DNA of 64,000 nucleotides, from NCBI GenBank assembly GCA_963575645.1, contig OY754466.1, forward strand, positions 20,128,001 through 20,192,000. Direction: 5' to 3'. The DNA comes from Xanthostigma xanthostigma (lineage: Eukaryota; Arthropoda; Insecta; Raphidioptera; Raphidiidae). Positions within the stretch are counted from its first letter, which is position 1. The number at the start of each line of letters is the position of its first letter. Position numbers and translations under genes: made by a program. Positions 33,201 to 45,200 of this stretch are shown in pieces. The notes beneath the pieces were generated by a model that did not search any database, was not told where the DNA came from, and saw nothing but the letters and a program-made list of their open reading frames with translations.

Positions 33201-36200
33201 GTTATCTGATAGTGATCATTTGCAAGATTACAATCAAACTTATGAGTCCAACATCAACGATCAAAGTGATTTAACAGGAGATGTAAGTGTTGAGGAACCA
33301 CCCCCAGGATTGAGTAGAATGGTGTTGGGTCGCACTGAGACCGAATCTAGTTTAAATTTAGATCATAGCAACGACGGCGTGATTCCAAGTGGACTAGATC
33401 GTATTATTGATGGTGAGCCTGAAAATGATACTGTCGCTCCTACCATACAACCTCCCGGTTCGTCCGGTATTAATGACGAACCTCCTATTGGCTTGCATCG
33501 GATGGTTCCGGGCGAATCGAGTTCTCCCGAATCTCGAGTTTCATGGCCGAGGTCTAGATTTGGACCGTTTATCGATGATGGAAATGGATATCAATCGCAA
33601 ATGTATGACGACAACGATAACATATCAGAATCGGAATTAAGGTCGATGGGAACAAATATAGCGTCGCAACCGTCACAAAGATCGGAGACCATAGGTGCCG
33701 ATACACCGCCTACGTCTGTGTCGAACAATACTTATACCGATCAGTCGATAAGTTCTGTAAATCGAAACAGCGCTGTCGGCAGCGATTTAACCGAACAAAC
33801 TCAAAGAGAGACAAATGTAGATGGAGCCGATACGCAAGAGGAGGTTGTGCCGACTCCATCCGTAAGCGATTCTGTCAATCAACGTGGCAATGCGTTGAAT
33901 CGACAGACGGCCGTTAGAGATCAGACTGACGGTGAAAACACAACTGATAATAATAAACCTGTACCGGATAAGAGATCGACTCACAATGTCCGTAGAAGCG
34001 ATTCTTCGGAAGATGATCGAGACAGAGATAATTCCAACGAGAGAAGGAGAAGCAAGTCTCCTAACAGATATGATAAAGAAAGAAAGTATTATGACAGAGA
34101 TGACAGGCACGATCGAGAAAGAGACTCGCCCGATAGGAACCGCGATCGTAAACACGAACGACGACGAATGAGAGATCGGTATTATGACGACGATACTGAT
34201 TATTATAGTGACAGAGACAGGAGAGAATATAGATCAAGAGACAGAGAAAGAGATGAATATGATCGTAGATACAGCAGTTTAAAGCGCGATAAAGAACGAA
34301 CGGGAGAGAAACGCAAGGATAAAGATAGAAAGGATAGACATTATGACAGAGATGGCAGGAGGGAGGACTATTATTATGATTACTATGGAAGAGAAAATCA
34401 TGGGTGAGTTTGACTCCTTATCTCGATTCACTGAAAACTTATGTCTTCAGAATTTTTTTTAATTTGTTCTTATTACATTACATTTTTTCTATGGGAATTA
34501 GACTGGCTATGTCTCGACAATGCTGCCATCCAGTAAGAAATTAATGAAACTAGACATATACCGCTTTTGCATATAGAATGAAGAGTTATCTTTTGATTTT
34601 TTAACCATTTTGAAAATAAATTGACACTCTTTTACATTAGACGGCTCATATGCCGCAAATATTATTTATACTACAAGATAATCTGGAATGAACTTGTTTA
34701 TTAAAAGAAAATATTAAATTTCTTCCTCCCATAATACATTTACTTTTGGATAAAAATTATATTAATTTCATTGAGCGCGTCGTCAACTCTCTTTCTGTGG
34801 CCAATATTTTTGAAATATTTAAACTTCAGTATTGTTATTGTAAAACTTTTTTATAATCTGACGATTTATTAAATAAAGTGTGCAATAACTCAATTAACGG
34901 TTTGTTATAAGGCAAAATTTTTATGGTATATGTTTTAAGAGACATTATCTTTTTTATTCTATGAAGAAACAAAATAATTTTGTACTCAGATAGGTTGTAT
35001 TAGCATTGATTTGATTAATTTTTTTATAGATCGCGACCATCGAGCCGGACTGATTCGTTTCGAGAGAGAGAAAGGTCAGGCTACGAACATCCTAGAGAGC
35101 ATTCTAGGAAACACCGCGATCCATATAGTCCATATTATCAGGTGCAATGTGTTTACAATACTATTTAATGATATTCACATGCTATGTTATTAAAACTTCT
35201 GATCCGGAAAATGAAGGAAAAAACAGAGAAACTGTATGTTACATATTTTAAGGAGTTACATGGGTTTCGAAGGCTAAAAAAACGCATAATTTCTGTTTTT
35301 TTTTTTAAATATACTTAGCACAGTAACATTTATACAATATTTTGTGAAATTTTTATTCAAAAATTTGTAAAATTCAGCCGGTGAGATTTGATTTCCGGAA
35401 AACCCTCAAGAAAAAGTGCCCTCGCGGTGGACATGATAACTCATGACAGCTTTATCAGAAATTAAAACACAATAAAAAAAAGAATGGATTTTTCGAAATT
35501 AAAAAAAAAAAAACGCGGTGTACCTGTGTCGCTCCCGGCTGGTTTTCCTTAATAGGGAAAATTTCCAAAAGCTCTCTTTCCTAGACTTTTAATCCGATTG
35601 ACTTAAAACTTTGGAAAAATATTCTAGATAATATATTATACTATTTGATAAAAAAAATATTTTTTGAAATTTTCAAACCCCTTAATTAAGACTTTCGAAT
35701 ATTTTATTTTAGGGTTATGGCTATGGTCCTTATAGTCAGTATTACAGCGCCCATTATCAACAGCAATATCAATATTACGAAAACTTAAGACGCAATAATC
35801 CTGCGGCGTACGCAGAATGGTATCGTAAATACTATCAAAGTGGAGGTATGATGTCAATGATGCATCCCACTGGACCTGCGTCAAGTCAAGGCTACGCCGG
35901 TCACGATGATGGTAGGGCATCGGTTCATTCGGGACGCAGTTCTGCTAACGGTGAACTGCGTAAAGACCAGTAAGTTTGAATCAGATCCTATATATTATTT
36001 CTGAAATTTATTTTGTATGACGCTTCACGTATTTTTTTTTTGTTTTGAAGTATAGTGCGCAATCAGACAGTGATTTTTTTTTATCGAAATCACTGTTGAT
36101 TGTAAATGCTTTTGATTTTTTCTTTTGCTTCTTGTTTGTTTGTTGTATTTGAAATCGTTTTGCTGTAAGAAAAGTGACACGATCAAGATAATTTTCTTTT

Positions 36201-39200
36201 TGTTTATAGAAATTTCAATATTGAAATTATGAATCAGTAATCCAAAATAACATTTAGATTTTGTTTTTTTTTCGTTTTTACATTCTAACAGTGTGATATT
36301 TTTTCAGTTTTTGTCTGTTTATAAAAGAAATCTTTTTTTTTTGTTTCTGCTTTTGTTCGCAAATTTGCACAGCTCATTCATTTTGACATCTGCACCGTAT
36401 CATATTCATTGATAGTTTAAGACTGATGTTTCAGTTACTGTCAGTTTTCATAAAAAAAAATGTAAAATTTATGTATAGTACAATTTTTTTTGAACACCAA
36501 GTCTGATAATAGTTATTCCTAATTGAGAAAAAGAGTGTGTCTTATTTCGTCATACTTTTATACATATAGTTGAATGTAAAAACATAACCCAACATTGTTG
36601 AGCTGTACGTTTGTATTATTATTATTATTATTCTGTGTGGACACCAGGTACTTACGACATGTTTATTACACGAGTCAGCCGAGCCCTTCCCCTGCGGGGG
36701 GATACTACTCTCAGACCCCTACGCAGTATCCCCACGATGATTCTAGGTGAGCCCCTTATTCGTCAGCATATTATTATTGTAATAACAGACTTGGTATCAT
36801 GGGAGAAAAAAAAATATATTTTAAATATTTTTCATTTGACTTTTTCAATTAAAGGAATGCAAATTTTCACAAAAATTATCATTGTTATTTGGCGACTTGG
36901 CCATAATATACAATCTGATTGTGTATTTTTTAAATTGATATTTACCATCTAGTAGTCATTTGGTGTCGATAAAAGAGGTTATGTGGAAAGTTTTCCGGGA
37001 GTTTTGAAAATTTCGATGTGCTCTTTCCGAATTTCTACTTTGCCACATCGTATCTTTGCCGCTCTCGCCGCCATATTGGAAAATGACGCCCAAAAAACAG
37101 TTCTTGACTTTATCTCCTTCCCGACTCATTTAAAAAAATATATGAATAGCGCCATTGGAAAGAACGAAAAAACTTATGAAGGAAACATGTATCTTTTACA
37201 TGAAATTCGAAAGAGCAGGTTAACTGAGGTCATAAATTAACTCGCGTCGATCGTCTGCTCAGATTGCAATAGGCTTGTGAGAGCGCGCGCGCTGTACGGA
37301 AATGGCTGTACCTTTTGACTGGGGCAAACAAATGATATGCAACCAATTGCAGATGAAGAAGTATCTTTTTCTTGAAGTATTACGTGTGTTCCAAAAATTT
37401 TTTAAGTACTTAAACAATTATATATGTAGCTCTACATTGGAGCACCGTGTAGGTTATCAATTATTTGACAAAATTCGATGAAATATAAACAATTTGTTGG
37501 AAAAAAAAAATTCTTTGGTAGCGTACTTAAAGGGTTTGTCTAAAACACTTGTTCAGTCAAAGAAATAAGAAAAATTTATTTTCTAAATTATTTGACTTTT
37601 TTTACACGCTTAAGCACAATATTGACAATTCGGAAAGAGATTGTCGAAATCTATAAAATTAGCCGGAAAAGTTTCCAGGTAAAAGTACCAAATGATTGTA
37701 CTAATCTAATTAGCACAGAAAATCTTGTTAATTGTTGTGAATATTACCTATATGTACAGTAAAACCACGTTGATCTGGATCTCCTGATAATCGGGATCTG
37801 ATTTGTAGACATTTTTTTAATTTAGTGGTCACAATAGGGTATAATTTTTATTTATAATTATGGTATCAAGATAATAACTGTAAGTGCGCTAAGAAATATT
37901 GTCTTTTAAACAATAGGTAATTTTGTTGCAAAACTTCGTTTTTTATCGTAATTAACAGAAGTCTGTTTATTTAAGGATTTTGTTTTGCTTATTACCCGGA
38001 TTTACGATTGTCCGGATTGTATATGGTCCCAGTTAGTCTGGATAAACGAGGTTGTACTGTATTATGTTAATATAAAAATACTTAATTATTAGAACATATT
38101 TTTCCATTTAAGTAATTATTTTATCATTTTCATTTTGCATGCTTTACATGTTGTTCAGTTGTTTAATCTACTTTAATATTCTGTTCCAAAGCTAGACAGA
38201 GTAATAAATGTTCACAATCGAACCGCGATCAGGCGTTAGGAGAGAGAGAGACAGAGAGTAATGGACAAGCGTCTACTTGCGCAGTTTACATATTCCTCGA
38301 CTGTTGTCGTGTGGCGTAACTGAAACGTTGACTTGGCCTGAACACAACCAATCTTGTGACCTTGTCTGTATGTCGGTTGCAGAGAAGACAACATAACCTA
38401 CAAATTTTTCCTCTATTGTAGTTTTATTGCGAATAATTTATTTCAGTTTTGTTTTAACATGAAATACAAATGCAATATTTGAATCTCGATGGCTTAAGGA
38501 TCAATTAATTAAAGAATAAGGTGATACTGATGTTCAAAGTATCTATAAATTAAAAAAAAAATATTTTAACATTATTAGGCATATCCAATTCCTAAATATT
38601 ATTTCAACACATCTTAAGAATTATTATTAAATTGATAGTCATCGGGTATTACCTATGCATGTCTTCATCAGACGCAATAACTTTGATATTGCGCCTGATG
38701 AAGACATGCATTGCCACTAGTAATTCAAATAAATACAGTGTAAACTCTATATAGCGACACTCAAGGGACTGTGCATTTTGCGGCTTTATTGAAAGTTGTC
38801 GTTAAACGGAGAGAAGAAATAATCCATTAATATTTTTTTACTATAGTATATATTTACTCAGTATATAAAATTTACAACTGACCAACATATATGATAACTT
38901 ATCGATAAGTAGCTGAGCTAAATATATGAAAGATAATCCCAACAAACAAAAGAACGGATTTCTTAGAATCCTCATTCCTCGGTATGCATGATGCCGACAA
39001 CAAAGCAACAAAATAACAAACAAGCACTATTTATTGCTTAATGATGACGTATTATTGTGGTTATTTAGAGTGGGTGTGTCGTTATTTAGAGTGTATCATT
39101 GAATGAGCAACAAGGTAAACCAGAGCTAAATAATTTCGTTGTTTTAAGGAGTTTGTCGTTATATCGAGTGATGTTAAATGAAGTTTACACTGTAATAAGT

Positions 39201-42200
39201 ATTTTATTGTTTTTCTTTAACAAACGACTTTTACATTGTCTAATAGTGCGTTTAACAAGTACGTGATACACCCGATGACCTATCGATTTAATAAAATAAA
39301 TTCTTAAGATGGGCCAAAATAATATTTACGAATTGTCCATTTTGAAAGAACTAATACTTATGCAACATGAAGCAACTGTCATTCTGTCGAGGTTTGCTCA
39401 AATTGGTTGTGTTCGCGCCAAGCCGAGTTTTGACTGACGCCACACGACAACTATATGTAAACTGGGCGAGTGACGCTATTAACAGAAAATGTTGCAATCG
39501 TGTGCTATTGAATATTATGTTACCTAAGTCAAGCACTAGAATTTGCACTCCGGGAATAGGCGATTGGTCGACCCCTATTCTGTTCCTTTCTCTCTCTACG
39601 CAACGAGTCTGATTTAAAAATGACGCGGCAGTTCTGCCGTTCCGGGAAAGTCTCCTGTATTGAGCACGGTTGCTATGTGTGATCATTCTTATCGTCTATC
39701 TAGCTTTAGAATAAATTATTTATTTGAAACCATTAGAATCATCATTGTTAATATTTCATTGTATTACAAATTATATGAATGAAAACTAACATTACGTATC
39801 ACAACTAACCATATAATTAATACACCTATATTGCTAGTGTTGCCTACCAAGAGAGATAGCAACTGCATACTTCTATCTCACTTATTTATACTCAATCCAT
39901 TTTGCGTAAGTGTTGCGACTGTAGTGGGGAAGTGGGCGAGTGTAGTGCTCCATTTTCGGACATACACTTAACATTTGAGATCTAAATGACGAAGACAGAC
40001 ATATGTATGTCTGCACCGTTGGGTCGTCATCCTTTTCCAGAGCCCTACTAGCAATATACGAGTATTAAGTATATGCAATTAACTCATGGCGTTTTTGGCG
40101 TCGAAAACTGCCCCAGGGCAGGTCAGGCCGAATGGAGTACTATTGGTTAAATAAACAATAAACAAATTTCTATAACCTATCCGGCCTGACCTGCCCCGGG
40201 GCAGTTCTCGATGGCGAAAACGCCATTAGTTTACACCCGAGTTCAGAATGACATATGAATGCCAAAAGTAATGGAACTAGAAGCGTATTTTTTTTGTTTT
40301 CTTCTATGTACATTTATATTTGTATTTTTTAAATTGCAAAACAAAGAACGACAACTATGCTGCAATCCGGCGGTATGCAGATTTTCGGGTTTTAATTGTT
40401 TGCTCGACTTTTTTTGGCAATCACCAAGAATTTATTATATTTTCGTGAGGTGATAGTAAGTTGGTGGTAGAAACAAGTTTTGTATATTATAGATTGATCG
40501 TTTTTTTTTTTTTTTTTTTTAATTATTTCTTCCACAAGAGTGTATGAAATCAGCGTCTTCATTTAATTGCTTTGCTTATCTTATTTCTCTTTAGATTTGT
40601 AAGTTTTGACTGAACCAGATTTTAAAAAATCAAACACGTGATGGCGCAAAGGTCGCGTGTCAGATACTTTCCTAGCGTATAGCCAGAATTGCTGAGCACA
40701 TTAGTTATTTATTTGTTTCGGTAATCCGATTAAAAAATCTCTATTAGTGAAGCGGTCGATTTTTGTTAAAACGAAACGAAATTGCATGAGATTAGATTCT
40801 CGTTGTAAATGGAGTCGATATTATTGAACCATAGATAAACGTATTACGTTTATCTATGATTGAACTGTTGTTTTTAGAGTAGTGATCCTCAAACTTTTTT
40901 CAGGAAGTATCTACGTCTATCTATCATATTCTACTCAATGGTATCTAATAAAAAAATGCAAAGATAGAATGGATATTGATACTTGTTAATTTTAGACGAT
41001 AAGAAAAAAAAACTGAATGAACATTTGGCTGCGGCTGTAATATTTCCATGGTGGAAATGAAAATATTAAAACTTTTTCTGAATTTTGTACAAATATTTTC
41101 GAAACATATCACAGATTTATTTGGTGTATTCCTAAGAACTTCAGTTTAAGAAACACTTTTATGAAGCATGCCAGTTTTAATAAAAATATGAAGAACGATA
41201 TAGTCCATGTTAGCAAATAGACGAGGCTCTTGCGTATTCCAGCACACAAATTCACTTTTGTGCCACCTAGCGGTAAATCGCTTTAACTGTGGAGGGCTTA
41301 ACTTTCCACCAACCTAAGAATTATCACTACCCGTTGCGTTGTTTATCTGTGGTGAATTTATTAAAAATGTTTCACGGATTTGTTAATAACCCGGTATTAA
41401 TGTTGCCGAAGAGTCTGATCTCTATATACTGGATAGATAATTGATTTCTATTTGGTCCACGTTGGTGAAATTGGACTGACTAGTCATTCTAAAGTAAAAT
41501 AGGAGTGGAGTGTTCGCTAGCACTGTCGCATGAGAGGCTACGTTTTGAACAGTGTCATGTGCGCATGCGTTGAGAGTTACGGCATTTATGTAATTGTTGC
41601 TTGTCAAGTATGTGACCTCGCTTTGAATGGCGCTGGTGTGCCATTTCAACCCAGAGTAACTTTGTTATCCGATCCGTATACAGTATGTAAACACGTAAGG
41701 TGCACATGGGGAAATTAACATTGGGAAAAAATGACTGGATCAGAGTGAGCCTTGAAATCTTGTTTTTCAATTTGACAGATAATATTCTTCTGCAAAATGA
41801 ATGAGTATACTACCGAAGAAAATATTCAAATGATTACAACATAATCGGACTTTTTTATTAATGGGACATTAAATTCCCAAAAATACTTAAATATGGTGCG
41901 AGATCAAATATCTCCGCCTATTCGTGTTGAACCTAAAGACATTTGGGTCACTGTTTTACCAACGCGCATACGTCATATCAGTCAGACAATTTTTGAATGA
42001 AATGTTTCCAAACAGATGGAGTTGTTTTTTTGTTTTATTTTTGTACAAAAAAATTAAAACAATGATTTATAAGAGCTTTTTATTATTAAAAAATCCAAGT
42101 AAAATAAAAATAAATCAAAATAAAATAGAAATCCTCAAGATTACCACGATAATTCAATAGAAATAACAATTAATGCAATCATGGCTAACTCTGATCCAAG

Positions 42201-45200
42201 TATTTTTTCTCAATGCTAATTTCCCTATGTGCACCTTACGTGTTTACATACTGTATAGAGATCAGAGCGAAAAAAATAATGTTAGTAAATTCTTGTAAAT
42301 ATGTTGAAAAGTAGAAACGGTTAGTTTTTAATGTTTCTGCGATTAGATCATTTAGAACTTATATTTGAAATTTGTTATGGTGTGTATGTTTACGATGATT
42401 TATTTTTGTAAAATAGAGTTATGGAGCAGACCGATTCATCTCTGAACTTTGAAGACAGTTCCGTACTAGCCCAGCGTCTAACTCCGGCCAAATTTACAAC
42501 AGCTCACGTCAAGGCGAGCATATCGTCCGGTCGTTTTATTAGAATCCCACCGCATTATCCACTCGACGGACAGTTGGCAACAGTTGAGATTGGCGATTTG
42601 CAGCAATTGTTGGCCAACGATGAAACGCAAATAGAGCTAACGGAATTCCCTGGACCGCTTATCAAAGGAGTCACTCACAAAAAGACTCTGATCGAGTACT
42701 GTGAAAACAAAATCAAAAGGGCAGTCGCAAATCCAAATTTGAACGATAAAGATTCGTACATATTAATGTGGGATCTGTTGATTTTGCTACTGAGGCAAAA
42801 TGGAGTAAGTTTTTTTTTTATGTAACTTTTAATTGAAGTTTTTAAATTGTGCCAAAAGTTTTTCATTATTATTGGTTGAAAATCATTTACATCAGGTCTG
42901 CAAGGACCAAGTTAATTTGAGACAAAATTTTAGTTCTTTTTGCACCTTTAAGGTATTTTTCAGAGCTGGCAGTTCTGAGAACTTAGTGCTTGTAATAATA
43001 TTTTAAGCACTTATAATGGTTAAAGGACTCTGTTTAAAATACTTTGTAAAACAGATGCTTGATGTTTAGTGCACTTGAATAAAGATTTGCTACTTATTAA
43101 GCACGTAAGCATTATACATTGCTTAATAAGCATTCAACAAGCTTATTAAACTTTAAGAATGCTTAATAATCATTTTAAATGCTTAATTAGCGTTAAAAAA
43201 CATAGTACTTTATCTTTTATAATTCTTATTTCGTTTGATATTTCTTATTTGTTTAATTCGAAACTGTCCCATCAATTAGAAATATTGTTCATGTCCAAAA
43301 TTTATATAATAATTTAATATGTTGGAAGCTAAGATTTAAGAAATTACTTTAAAATGCTTAATGCTTAAATTTTTTAAGCACTTCAGTAAGTGCTCGATGC
43401 TTTAATATTTTTTAAAATGAGTGTTTGTCACTTGAATAAATCGAGCATTTATGAAAGTGCTCGATGCTCGGTTTTTCAAGCGCTAAGCTTGGTGCTTTGC
43501 CCAGATTTACACTTTAACATTTGAAAATGGTACATATATGAACTTTTTAAAAGTCACTTTCGTATATTGATATGCAGGTGTATCACAGGATTGAGAACAC
43601 CTTGTTTCTCCCATTAATTTTCAGTGTTTTTAATCTTGTGATATCATCCTGTATAAAAACAATATAACGTCGTTGGTTCTGTAATACCTCTTATGTGCAA
43701 AAAGTAAAATTTGCAGGAAAGGCTAAAAAGTGGTTATTTTAGCAATGGATGGTAAGAACTAGCAATTTCAGAGGTATATTACTAATTCATATTTTTCTTC
43801 ACTATACGTGTTTAATTAAGACGAAGTATTTTCCTAAAAAATATTTAATGTTAATTTCGGATTTATTGGCACATGGGAAGAATTATTTGATACAGCTTTT
43901 CACATAAGAGTTACTTCCCCTTGTTGGTTACTGTAAAATTAATTTGGAGGTATTACTAGTGTATAGAGCTCCGTTTCCTGTATCTTTTCATCTAAAAAAC
44001 GTAAAATCTGCCAACTATGCACATAAGAGCTATTACAGAACCAACGACGATAAGTAAGTCAGTGAAATTAATATAAGTTTGTATAAATCGCATTGCAGGT
44101 TGTTGTCGGTACAGATATAGCGGAATTACTAATGAAGAATAATCCGCCTTCTGCATCAAATTCAAACAGCAGAAGACCATCGGTTGTGTCGTCTGTAGCT
44201 AGTTTGCAGGAAGATTTGTCTTTGGAACAGGATGAGACCCCTTCAGTTCCGATGGTTACTTCTAGACATAATAAATCGACAACAAATCTCAGCGAAGCAT
44301 TTGTGACAAATAAGTTTAGAGAATATCTTTTGTATGGTTCGGGAAAAGAAGCTTTAGGTAAATGGAATAAACATTTTTTTCGTACCCCTATAAAATAGCT
44401 GCCCCGTATATGGCGTTCATAAAATGACTTATTTCAGGCCAGTAACGAGAACCGGGCAGTAAAATAAAATTCAATAATACTTTTTTTTTCAATTTATTAT
44501 TTTTGATGATAAATAAACGAAAATTCAATAATAATTATGAGGACCGAGCAGGCTTTGGCTAAAAATTGCATTTATATGTCAATTAGTGACAGTTTGCTTT
44601 TCAGTTATCGAAAATATAAATAAATTACAAAGTAAAATATGAATATTATACAAAATATGTTATAAAGAAGAAATTATTTATACATAGCGTAATTTTTACA
44701 TTATATACACTTTAAACACAGTTGTTTGTGGTACAACTTTGCGGTTATGACAACTTGCCCATTTAAATAACGTTCTACAACATCATATACATCAGTGCTC
44801 CGCAACCGGTGTGCCGTGGCACACTGGTGTGCCGTGAGCCGGATACAGGTGTGCCGCGGTGAAATTCAATGTATTTGACATTTTACAATTTACAATTACA
44901 TTTTGCAAAATTTGGAGAATTAATTTTTAATTTCTTAGTTATCGCTCAAAAAATTCTGGTATCATTAAAATGTAACTGAAATAAATTAGCACTATTTTTT
45001 TATTGTTTGAAAATTTTTATTTGTTGGTACATTGTTACTAATTTTTTCAATTGTTATTTTAATATGAATGAAAAACACTGTGTAGAACGCACGTTTGCCG
45101 TCGTGTCGCCTCGGTCGATCTGAGTCGTGTATTTGGGTATCAATTTAATACCTATATATTTTAGCTTTTGATGTGCCACGGAAATCTAGCAAGAATTTTG

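Noticed and set aside
33787..34155. 122-codon - strand frame opposite Sec16 exon 2
   Set aside because: Shadow of the Arg/Asp/Glu-rich coding tract on the other strand.
36983..37240. 85-codon open frame in Sec16 intron 5
   Set aside because: Lies inside the inverted-repeat element 36956-37695 and overlaps its terminal repeat; no recognisable domain.
39351..39686. 111-codon - strand frame
   Set aside because: Falls in the right arm of the composite foldback and matches diverged inverted sequence at 38.2-38.4 kb, so repeat-derived.
42950..43510. Possible hAT element with AGCACTT/TGCTTAATAAGCA motifs (CAGAGCTGG ... TTTGCCCAG)
   Set aside because: Ends resemble hAT tips but are poor inverses and no 8-bp duplication is found; kept only as a possible fifth member in the findings.
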